From: Planctomycetota bacterium
Lineage (GTDB): Bacteria > Planctomycetota > B15-G4
Direction: 5' to 3'
Length of the DNA: 52,495 nt
Assembly (NCBI GenBank): GCA_029259725.1
Contig: JAJDER010000127.1
Span: forward strand, 1-52,495
Part shown: positions 45,591-52,495 of the stretch, in pieces
How the letters are laid out: every line of letters begins with the position of its first letter
Numbering within the stretch: the stretch's first letter is position 1
Notes under the pieces: generated by a model
The model's input: only the letters and a program-made list of their open reading frames with translations
Databases searched by the model: none
Told to the model about the DNA's origin: nothing
Made by a program: the position numbers and the translations under genes

Positions 45591-47333
45591 ATGCTCGCTT
45601 CTCGCCGGATCCTCGGCCTCGCCCTCGCGGCGACGCTGATCTCCGTCCCCACGTCCGCGCAGTTCGGCACCATCCTCGAGATGGCGCCCAGCGATGCGCT
45701 CGCCTCCCTGGATCTCGGCTACGGCACGGCCCAGACCCTCGAGCTGCCCCAGGCCGTCACCGGCCACACGGTGTTCGAAGTGCAGCTCGACGGCGCCGTG
45801 CAGACCCTCGAGGTCTGGCCGCACTCGATGCGCTCGGCGAACTTCCAGCTCCTGACCGACGAGGGCGGCGAGCTCGCGCCCGTGCCCGCGCCGGCCATCA
45901 CGACCTTCCGTGGCGTCGTGTCGGGCTACCCCGAGAGCGTCGTCGCCGGCTCGCTGGTCGACGGCCGCATGTCGGCCACGATCCTGCTCGCGCCGAGCGC
46001 TCCGATGTGGGGCATCCAGTCCGTCGAAGGACTGCAGGGTGAACACGTCGTCTACGACAGCGGCGACAGCCTCGCGCTCGACACCACCTGCGGGACCGTC
46101 GGCGCCGACGTCCGCGACCACGATCACTCCGGCCGTGACGAGCCCCAGATCCTGCTCGGCCAGGTCCAGAAGGTGTGCGAGATCGGCATCGATGCCGACG
46201 TGGAGTTCTACAACTCCAACGGCAGCTCGGTGAACAACACCGAGAACGACATCGAGAACATCATGAACGCCGTCGAGGCCATCTACGACAGCCAGTTCGG
46301 CATCCTGTACGAGATCACCACGATCATCGTGCGCACGACCGAGTCCGATCCCTACTCGTCGACCAGCAGCTCCACGCTGCTCAACCAGTTCCAGAACCAC
46401 TGGAACAGCAGCCAGGGCAGCGTGCAGCGCGACGTGGCCCACCTGTTCACGGGCAAGAACCTGAGCGGCTCGACGATCGGCATCGCGTACCTGAACGTGA
46501 TCTGCAACATCGGCTCCGCCTACGGTCTCTCGCAGTCGAAGTACACCAGCAACTTCAACAACCGCGTCGCGCTGACCGCGCACGAGATCGGCCACAACTG
46601 GTCGGCCAACCACTGCAACGGAACGAGCGACTGCAAGATCATGTGCAGCAGCCTCGGCGGCTGCGGTGCGGTCACGTCCTTCGGAACGCAGGCCAGCGGC
46701 TCGATCAACAACAAGAAGAACAGCTCGAACTGCCTGTCCGATCCGCCCGCGGGCGTGCCTCCGACGCTCGTCAACGTGGTGCCCAACTCGACCATGGTGC
46801 TCTCGGGTGAAGTCGTGACCCTGCTCGGCGCCGACCTGAACGGCATCTCGTCGATCGAACTCGGCGGCGTGACGCTCACCGGCTCCGACGTCCACGTCGT
46901 GGACAGCACCGAGGCCTGGTTCATCCAGCCGATCCCGGCCTTCCAGGGCGCGACGACCGTCACGGCCACCAACAACGCCGGGACGAGCAACGGCAAGGCC
47001 TTCACGTTCCTCGCTCAGGATCCGCCCAAGCTCACGGCACCGACGCTCGCCTTCCCGGGCATCATCGATCTGGACTACAGCTATGCCGCCGGCGCCAACG
47101 ACACCGGCTACCTGCTGATCAACCTGGACGGCGCGACCTTCCCGTACAACGGCTACAACATCCTGTTCAACGCGACGATCCTGTTGAGCGGCTCGCTCGG
47201 CCCGAGCGGTGCGCAGCAGATCTCGTTCGTGATCCCGGCGTCCGCGTCGGGCCTGACGGTGCGCAGCCAGCTCGTGGCCTTCGGTCCGGGCTTCCAGGGC
47301 GCCAGCTCGGCGGTCAGCACGCTGATCTTCTGA
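45591..47333 (+). CDS. Secreted M12-like zinc metallopeptidase with TIG domain (paralog 2)
   Basis: A 580-residue exported protein with the same order of domains as the gene before it: signal (SVPTSAQ), propeptide-like domain (YPESVVAGSLVDGRMSATILL), peptidase with HEIGHNWSANHC at 331-342 and Met-turn IMCSSLG, a TIG domain (PTLVNVVPNSTMVLSGEVVTLLGADL), and a C-terminal module (TGYLLINLDGATFPYNGYNILF). The peptidase domains are very alike (FTGKN-, YGLSQSKYT-), while signals, N domains and ends differ more. HExxHxxSxxH, with Ser at the usual Gly site. Recent tandem duplication followed by divergence is inferred. The secreted pair may degrade environmental protein. Confidence 0.87.
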   Translation: MLASRRILGLALAATLISVPTSAQFGTILEMAPSDALASLDLGYGTAQTLELPQAVTGHTVFEVQLDGAVQTLEVWPHSMRSANFQLLTDEGGELAPVPAPAITTFRGVVSGYPESVVAGSLVDGRMSATILLAPSAPMWGIQSVEGLQGEHVVYDSGDSLALDTTCGTVGADVRDHDHSGRDEPQILLGQVQKVCEIGIDADVEFYNSNGSSVNNTENDIENIMNAVEAIYDSQFGILYEITTIIVRTTESDPYSSTSSSTLLNQFQNHWNSSQGSVQRDVAHLFTGKNLSGSTIGIAYLNVICNIGSAYGLSQSKYTSNFNNRVALTAHEIGHNWSANHCNGTSDCKIMCSSLGGCGAVTSFGTQASGSINNKKNSSNCLSDPPAGVPPTLVNVVPNSTMVLSGEVVTLLGADLNGISSIELGGVTLTGSDVHVVDSTEAWFIQPIPAFQGATTVTATNNAGTSNGKAFTFLAQDPPKLTAPTLAFPGIIDLDYSYAAGANDTGYLLINLDGATFPYNGYNILFNATILLSGSLGPSGAQQISFVIPASASGLTVRSQLVAFGPGFQGASSAVSTLIF

Positions 47334-47355
47334 TCCACGCGCCGAGCACCTGAAC

Positions 47356-47392
47356 CCGGGACCCCGGGCCGCCCCGCGGTCCGGGGTCCCGG
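47356..47392. terminator. Bidirectional terminator between convergent genes
   Basis: A perfect 12-bp inverted repeat CCGGGACCCCGG (47356-47367) / CCGGGGTCCCGG (47381-47392), with a loop that can itself pair (CCGC / GCGG). It lies between the second metallopeptidase (plus) and gpmA (minus), 23 bp and 27 bp from their ends. Confidence 0.7.
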
Positions 47393-47418
47393 TGTCTCGG
47401 GTGGACCCCGCGCGGGCC

Positions 47419-48162
47419 TCAGGCCTTGCCCTGGTTCGCGACGGCCTCGGCCGCCGCGGCGATGGCGTCGGGGTCACCCAGGTAGCGACTCGACACCTTC
47501 TCCAGATCGTCGTCGAGCTCGTACGCGAGGGGCACGCCCGTGGGGATGTTGAGCCCCAGGATGTCCTCGTCCGAGATGCCGTCGAGGAACTTCACCAGGG
47601 CGCGCAGGCTGTTGCCGTGGGCGGCGATGAGCACACGCCGGCCGTCGCGCAGGGCCGGAGCGATGTGCTCCTCCCAGGCCGGCATGAACCGCTCCACCGT
47701 GTCCTCGAGACACTCCCCCACCGGGATCTGATCGGCGTGCAGGTCCGCGTAGCGCGGATCGTGCCCGGGCCAATGCTCACTGGTCTCGTCGAGCGCCGGC
47801 GGCGGGGTGGAGTAGCTGCGTCGCCAGATCTTCACCTGGTCGTCGCCGTGCCTGGCCGCCGTCTCCGCCTTGTCGAGGCCCTGCAGCGCGCCGTAGTGGC
47901 GCTCGTTGAGACGCCAGTCGCGGATCACGGGGATCCACATCTGGTCCATCTCCTCCAGCGCGAGCCAGAGCGTCTTGATGGCGCGCTTGAGGACCGAGGT
48001 GAAGGCCACGTCGAAGGCGAACCCCTCGGCCTTCATGAGCTGCCCCGCTGCCCGTGCTTCGAGGACGCCCTGCTCGCTGAGCGGCACGTCGACCCACCCG
48101 GTGAAGCGGTTCTCCTGGTTCCACTGGCTCTGGCCGTGGCGCAGCAGGACGAGGGTCTTCAT
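47419..48162 (-). CDS. gpmA: 2,3-bisphosphoglycerate-dependent phosphoglycerate mutase
   Basis: A 247-residue glycolytic enzyme interconverting 3- and 2-phosphoglycerate. It begins [32 protein letters not shown], with the catalytic RHG; other family marks are [34 protein letters not shown] (Glu of the active site), [12 protein letters not shown] and [21 protein letters not shown] (second His). ATG 48162 has GGAG upstream and matches family length; the longer frame start at 48189 adds an unneeded extension. It stands alone, convergent with the peptidase. Confidence 0.96.
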   Translation of the reverse strand: MKTLVLLRHGQSQWNQENRFTGWVDVPLSEQGVLEARAAGQLMKAEGFAFDVAFTSVLKRAIKTLWLALEEMDQMWIPVIRDWRLNERHYGALQGLDKAETAARHGDDQVKIWRRSYSTPPPALDETSEHWPGHDPRYADLHADQIPVGECLEDTVERFMPAWEEHIAPALRDGRRVLIAAHGNSLRALVKFLDGISDEDILGLNIPTGVPLAYELDDDLEKVSSRYLGDPDAIAAAAEAVANQGKA

Positions 48163-48264
48163 GGGAACACTCCGACGTGGACGAGACACGGACAGGCGAC
48201 AGCCGCCATCTAAGCCCGCCGACCGCGGCCCGGCAAGTGCGCGCCTCCCGTCGGCTCGCCTCGA

Positions 48265-50181
48265 TCAGCTCCGAGGCGCGGACCGCGAGCGGCGCGCGTA
48301 GTTGAACGTGACGAGGAGCAGCATGATCACCAGGCCCGCTCGGCCGAGCCAGAGTGGGAACTGCGCGTCGCCGAGCGCCGGTCGCAGGCCTTCGTCCATC
48401 TGCCCGATGACCAGGCCGGCCAGGATCAACGAGGCGAACGCGTCGCCGGTGATCAGGCCCGCCGCGGTGAGGATGCCCTCGTGGGTCGAGGCCTGGATGC
48501 GCCGCGTGGCCAGGAACCGCGCCAGCGCGCCGAGCAGGATCCCGGTGCCGATGTACGAGGGCAGGTAGATGCCCACGGCGAAGGCCAGCGAACTCAGGAT
48601 CAGGCCCTTGGCCTTGCCTCCGACCTCGACCAGCACGGCCACCACCCCGAGCACGGCACCCGCCGAGATCGGCCCCCAGGGCAGGTCCGCCTCGAGGAAC
48701 AGCGAGCGCAGCACGGTGGCGAAGAAGCTCGCCTGCGGCGCGGGCAGGTCGTCGCTCCCGAGGGTGAAGGCCTCGTGGGCCATCCACAGCGTGATCGGCA
48801 CGATGATCGCGCCGCCGGCCAGCCCGAGCAGCTGCCCCGGGAAGCCGTCGGCCACCCGGAACCCGTTGAGCTGCATCGTCTTGTAGTCCTGGCTGCTGTC
48901 GTTCGCGGCGCAGATGGCGACGCAGGCGGCGACCACCAGCGGCACCAGGAACACGACGCCGGAGATGCCTTCCAGGCCGATGCCCAGCGCCGCGATGCTC
49001 AGCACGAGCATGCCCATGAAGACCGTGCCGCTCACGGGCGAGGCCGAGCTGCCGACCTGCAGCGAGAGCAGCCCGCCGAGGCCCGAGAGCAGCCAGACCA
49101 GCACGAACGCCACGGCGCCCATGACGGCGAGCGTCGTCGTCGACCCGCCGACCATGCCCATCATCGCGATCATCCCCGCCAGCCCGACGGCGATGCTGCC
49201 CACGAGCAAACGGCGCTGCGCCTTGGTCTGCTCGAGCAGCGAGGTGTCCGCGATGGCGGCGGCCAGGGCCGCGCCCGTCACGCCCGACTCGGCGGCCGCG
49301 TCGAGCTTGGCCTGCTTGCGGCCTTCGACGGCGTAGGCGACCAGGCTGTAGACCACGGCCACGACCATGGCCGCGCCCCCGACCCACCGGAACGTGGTGG
49401 GCGGCATGGCGTGGGCCGCCGCGTAGCCGGTCGTGACCGCGTTCACGAAGCCACCCATGAACAACAGGAACGCCGTGGGCAGCGTGAGCAACGCGCCGAT
49501 GCCGAGGTACAGCGGCGCCACCGGCAGCGGCAGGTCCACCTCGACGTCCACCGGTTCCCCTGCCGCGCCCGCCGTGGGCGAGGTCACGCCGAAGGTGAGA
49601 TGCGTGACCTTGTTCTCGAGCCACTCGAGCACGAGCAGTCCGTTGATCGCGAACCCGGCCACCAGGCCGGCCACGAGCGTGCTCATCAAGGCCGGGCGCT
49701 CGTCGGGGCGATCCACCGCCGTCTCGATCAGGCGATCGCAGGCCACGGCCTCGGGAGCGGGGAGCCGCGGGTCGCTGAGGAAGCGCTTCGTCGCCAGCCC
49801 CACGAAGCCGAAGCCCAGGGCCGAGCCGGCCAGCGCGGCCACGATCAGCAGCGGCGCGTCCACGGGCGGAACCGGCAGGCCGAGTTCGGCGTGGAGGATC
49901 TGGATGATGGGCGCCGTGAACACGACGCCGGCGGTGACCGCGGCGCCGGCCGAGCCGGTGACCTGGAAGATCGCCAGGAAGCCCTTGAGGCGTGGACCGA
50001 GTGCCTTGCCCAGGGCGACCCAGCCCACGAGCACCACGAGCGGGCTGACACCGGGCGTGATGCCGGCCTTCGCCGCGGAGATGACCAGCGCCGCCGAGAG
50101 CAGCACCGAGAGCACCAGTCCGAGCGCGAGTCCGAGCCCGCTGCTCGCCCGGGTCGAGTCCTGCGCGTGCCCCTGATCCAT
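48265..50181 (-). CDS. OPT-family oligopeptide transporter
   Basis: A 638-residue membrane protein with about 14-16 helices. It contains GSAGAAVTAGVVFTAPIIQIL near the N terminus, then GFGFVGLATKRFLSDPRLPAPEAVACDRLIET (the cytoplasmic loop of the bacterial OPT family), MGGFVNAVTTGYAAAHAMPP, CAANDSSQDYKTMQLNGFRVAD (the OPT signature region) and LILAGLVIGQMDEG near the end. Its substrate is likely small peptides or a metal chelate, as other family members import these. A TAGACT on the minus strand (50257-50262) may be the -10. It is upstream of and parallel to gpmA, with a 102-bp gap. Confidence 0.92.
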   Translation of the reverse strand: MDQGHAQDSTRASSGLGLALGLVLSVLLSAALVISAAKAGITPGVSPLVVLVGWVALGKALGPRLKGFLAIFQVTGSAGAAVTAGVVFTAPIIQILHAELGLPVPPVDAPLLIVAALAGSALGFGFVGLATKRFLSDPRLPAPEAVACDRLIETAVDRPDERPALMSTLVAGLVAGFAINGLLVLEWLENKVTHLTFGVTSPTAGAAGEPVDVEVDLPLPVAPLYLGIGALLTLPTAFLLFMGGFVNAVTTGYAAAHAMPPTTFRWVGGAAMVVAVVYSLVAYAVEGRKQAKLDAAAESGVTGAALAAAIADTSLLEQTKAQRRLLVGSIAVGLAGMIAMMGMVGGSTTTLAVMGAVAFVLVWLLSGLGGLLSLQVGSSASPVSGTVFMGMLVLSIAALGIGLEGISGVVFLVPLVVAACVAICAANDSSQDYKTMQLNGFRVADGFPGQLLGLAGGAIIVPITLWMAHEAFTLGSDDLPAPQASFFATVLRSLFLEADLPWGPISAGAVLGVVAVLVEVGGKAKGLILSSLAFAVGIYLPSYIGTGILLGALARFLATRRIQASTHEGILTAAGLITGDAFASLILAGLVIGQMDEGLRPALGDAQFPLWLGRAGLVIMLLLVTFNYARRSRSAPRS

Positions 50182-50256
50182 GCTCGGCTCCTCAACGGCC
50201 TCGACCCGTCACCGGCCGCTACCCGCAAGCGGCCCACCCGCCGGTCGTGGGCGGCG

Positions 50257-50262
50257 AGTCTA
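50257..50262 (-). promoter_or_regulatory. Candidate -10 hexamer of OPT transporter gene
   Basis: TAGACT on the minus strand in the context GGGTAGACTCGCC, 75 bp before the ATG. The context resembles GGGTATGCTCGCC before the bactofilin gene. No -35 box was recognised. Confidence 0.35.
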
Positions 50263-50321
50263 CCCGGCCGCGCCACTGAATCGCCGTTTCGGCGCCCCGC
50301 CCCGAGCCCGCCACCCGCCGG

Positions 50322-50327
50322 TATGCT
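50322..50327 (+). promoter_or_regulatory. Candidate -10 hexamer of beta-propeller cytochrome gene
   Basis: TATGCT, 24 bp before ATG 50352, in the context CGGTATGCTGGGCGG. No -35 match was seen. Confidence 0.3.
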
Positions 50328-50351
50328 GGGCGGTCACTCGGAGGCCCCGCC

Positions 50352-52495
50352 ATGCTCACGACGGCCCTGTCCGGTCTGCGTCTCGCCTTGCCCGCCCTGG
50401 CCCTGACCCTGCTCGCGGCGCTCGCCGCGCCCCAGGATCGCGTCGAGTCCGCGGCGACCGCGCCCTTCCCGAACTTCGAGTCGGGCGCGACCCAACCGAT
50501 GCTGCTGCTCTCGGGCGGCACGCGCCTGCTCGTGCTCAACACGCCGGACGGCCGCCTCGAGTCCTACACCACGGGCCTGGAGGCCGGCGGCAGAGGCCCG
50601 GGTGCGCTGACCTCTCTCGGGTCGGTCTTCACGGGCCTGGAGCCCGTCTCCATGGCGCAGCACCCGATCGATCCCGACATCGTCTTCGTGGCGAACGTCG
50701 TCTCGGACACGGTCGCCGTGGTGGACACCTCGCGCATGCAGGTGCTGGCCACGATCGAGGTGGGCGACGAGCCCCAGGATCTCGAGGTCCTGGGCGACAA
50801 GCTCTTCGTCGCCACCGCGCGGAGCAACCCGGCCGGCGACCTGCTCGACCCGGGCGCCTTCGTGGACAACGCCGTGGTGGTGCTCTCCGTCGACGCGCCC
50901 TACGCCGTGCTGGACCGCGTCGAGATCCCGGGCCACAAGCCGCGCGCGCTGGTGACCCTCCCCGGTCAGGTCCACGTCATCCCGCAGAACTCGGGCAACC
51001 ACACCACCGTGCTCGACGTGATCGATGCCATCAACCTGGGCATGGACCAGCTCGACGCCGACGCCTTCGACCCGCCGGTCATCGAGCACAACGAGGCGCT
51101 CGCCGCGCCGGGCTTCCAGCAGGGCGCGTTCAACCTCAACCAGTTCGGCGCCAACGGCTGGGAGATCCCGGCCACCAGCCGCATCGTCATGGACGACGAG
51201 TACCCGGGTCTCACGCCGGCCCTGGCTGACGACGACGTGATCACGCTGGACAGCAACACCCACGCGATCCTTCGCACGACGCAGGGGGTGGGCACGACGC
51301 TGCTGTCGGTGGAGATCGATCCGTCGAGCGGCGCCCTGTGGATCGCCGGCACCGACGCCGCGAACCGCATGCGCTTCGAGCCCACCATCACCGGCGCGGC
51401 CATGGACAACCGCGTCACGATCGTGGATCCGGCCGGCGACGTGTCGCAGGTCCTCTCGCTGGCCCCGCCGTTCACCACCCGCGAACACGCCCAGCCGGCG
51501 TCCATCGCCTTCTACACCGCGCCCGGCGACGGCGGTTCCACCTGGGGCTACGTCGGCGCCCTGGGCACGGGCACGGTGGTGGTCATCGACGCGAACAGCC
51601 TGGCACTGATCGACGAACTGGACGTGGGACTGCTCCCGCTCGGCCTCCAGGTCGACAGCGCCCACGGCCTGCTCTACGTCTTCACGCGGCTGGACTCGTC
51701 GGTGCGCGTGTACGACATCGCCAACGGGCACGCCCCCGTGGGTCGGCCGAAGCGCCTGCCCTACGACCCCGAGCCCCAGGGCGTGGCCGTCGGTCGCACG
51801 CACATGTACGACGCCCGCGCCGAGACCGCACACGGCAGCGACAACTTCTCCTGCGCGAGTTGCCACGTCTTCGGGCACCTCGACGCCCTGGCCTGGGACC
51901 TGGGCAACCCGAACGGCGGGCTGGGCTACGCCTACCCCGACCTGATGACCGGGGTGCTGTCCTTCGACAACGACAAGATCGCCGGCAAGAAGGCGAACAT
52001 GACCCACCCGATGAAGGGCCCGATGACCACGCAGAGCCTGCGCGGCCTGGGCGACGGCGGCAGCGTCCCGCTCCACTGGCGCGGCGACCGGCGCTTCTTC
52101 CAGCACTTCAAGGGCGCCTTCGAGGGCCTGCTCGGCGGCGAGGGTCTGTCGCGCGAGGAGATGCAGGAGTACACGACCTTCGTGCGCTCGATGGTCTACG
52201 CGCCCAACCCGTTCCAGCCCAAGGACCGGGTCTACACCGGCGCGGCGGCCAGCGGCTTCCAGCTCTACGGCCTCGACCCGAACGTCCCCGGCAAGGAGTA
52301 CAACGCGCTGATCCCCGGGAACGTGGCCTGCGTCGACTGCCACAGCGCGGACTTCGTCGGTGAGACCGACTTCACCGGGGCGCAGGTGACGGTGAACTTC
52401 GACGGCGAGGCCCAGCTCTTCAACACGCCGCAGCTGCGCGCGCGGTACGAGACGGAGTTCCAGCACCTCAGCGGCTACGGCACGTTGCACGACGG
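50352..52495 (+). CDS. Exported beta-propeller / c-type cytochrome protein (partial, 3' end outside window)
   Basis: The frame is open from ATG 50352 to the window end (714 codons and two bases). A signal peptide ends near ALAAPQD (residue ~28). Residues ~40-440 look like YVTN-type beta-propeller repeats (PIDPDIVFVANVVSDTVAVVDTSRMQVLATIEVGDEPQDLEVLGDKLFVA; GTGTVVVIDANSLALIDELDVGLLPLGLQVDSAHGLLYVF). The part after that contains two c-type haem motifs: CASCH in FSCASCHVFGHLDAL and CVDCH in NVACVDCHSADF. It also has the peroxidase-like phrase HPMKGPMTTQSLRGLGDGGSVPLHWRGDRRFFQHF. A periplasmic redox enzyme or electron carrier is likely; the substrate is unknown. Confidence 0.85.
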   Translation, partial: MLTTALSGLRLALPALALTLLAALAAPQDRVESAATAPFPNFESGATQPMLLLSGGTRLLVLNTPDGRLESYTTGLEAGGRGPGALTSLGSVFTGLEPVSMAQHPIDPDIVFVANVVSDTVAVVDTSRMQVLATIEVGDEPQDLEVLGDKLFVATARSNPAGDLLDPGAFVDNAVVVLSVDAPYAVLDRVEIPGHKPRALVTLPGQVHVIPQNSGNHTTVLDVIDAINLGMDQLDADAFDPPVIEHNEALAAPGFQQGAFNLNQFGANGWEIPATSRIVMDDEYPGLTPALADDDVITLDSNTHAILRTTQGVGTTLLSVEIDPSSGALWIAGTDAANRMRFEPTITGAAMDNRVTIVDPAGDVSQVLSLAPPFTTREHAQPASIAFYTAPGDGGSTWGYVGALGTGTVVVIDANSLALIDELDVGLLPLGLQVDSAHGLLYVFTRLDSSVRVYDIANGHAPVGRPKRLPYDPEPQGVAVGRTHMYDARAETAHGSDNFSCASCHVFGHLDALAWDLGNPNGGLGYAYPDLMTGVLSFDNDKIAGKKANMTHPMKGPMTTQSLRGLGDGGSVPLHWRGDRRFFQHFKGAFEGLLGGEGLSREEMQEYTTFVRSMVYAPNPFQPKDRVYTGAAASGFQLYGLDPNVPGKEYNALIPGNVACVDCHSADFVGETDFTGAQVTVNFDGEAQLFNTPQLRARYETEFQHLSGYGTLHD

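Noticed and set aside
50180-51229. 349-codon plus-strand frame overlapping the beta-propeller gene
   Set aside because: It is the +1 frame shadow of the 50352 gene; its product is Arg/Gly/Pro-rich without domain phrases, while the other frame has a signal peptide and haem motifs.

Overview
The window is a stretch of very GC-rich bacterial chromosome, close to fully coding, with about forty genes. The gene content points to a Gram-negative member of the Planctomycetota. Signs of this are several large secreted FG-GAP/VCBS and ASPIC/UnbV proteins, two bactofilins, tandem M12-like metallopeptidases with TIG domains, an ECF sigma factor followed by a membrane protein, and a di-haem peroxidase and an FG-GAP protein with a C-terminal secreted module that I associate with marine planctomycetes (recalled, not searched). 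No tRNA, rRNA, CRISPR array, insertion sequence or phage gene was recognised. No gap between genes exceeds 300 bases; the longest is 7658-7913, which holds a flavodoxin promoter and an iron-box-like palindrome.

Layout. 1-1828: end of an ECF sigma factor, an overlapping single-pass membrane protein, and a short secretin-like exported protein, closed by a strong hairpin. 1970-6873: a zinc uptake operon made of a His/Cys-containing small protein, an outer-membrane porin, ZnuA, ZnuC and ZnuB with an unusual C-terminal domain. 6902-9548: SIMPL lipoprotein, flavodoxin with a Fur-like operator, and MauG-type peroxidase. 9664-13871 (minus strand): DegT aminotransferase, asparagine synthase, oligoribonuclease and EVE-domain protein, mostly overlapping. 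13956-15229: SRPBCC protein and Dph6-type PP-loop ATPase. 15301-21813: two divergent, very large FG-GAP lipoproteins. The minus-strand one is a single reading frame interrupted by one in-frame TGA that is followed by a bacterial-SECIS-like hairpin.

21928-33092: surface-polysaccharide functions, namely an MBOAT acyltransferase with its SGNH partner, a flippase with an overlapping CDP-alcohol phosphotransferase, and a polysaccharide deacetylase / carbamoyltransferase / DUF1294 overlapping cluster. These are interrupted by a YtrA-type regulator with its membrane-protein partner and by ThpR. 33303-37300: quinolinate synthase NadA, a lower-GC FG-GAP protein, and a DUF1624 membrane acyltransferase. 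37513-40885: succinate dehydrogenase sdhCAB with 4-bp overlaps. 40938-52495: FG-GAP protein, two bactofilins (one with a zinc ribbon), two paralogous metallopeptidases, phosphoglycerate mutase, an OPT transporter, and a beta-propeller / c-type cytochrome protein that runs off the window.

The observation most worth following is the in-frame TGA at 16396-16398. The reading frame is intact for 613 codons before it and 364 codons after it, coding for VCBS repeats upstream and an ASPIC/UnbV plus TlpA-like thioredoxin region downstream. A 6-9 bp hairpin with a G-starting 3-nt loop sits at the spacing known for bacterial selenocysteine insertion. This is a candidate new selenoprotein, with a recent nonsense mutation as the main alternative.
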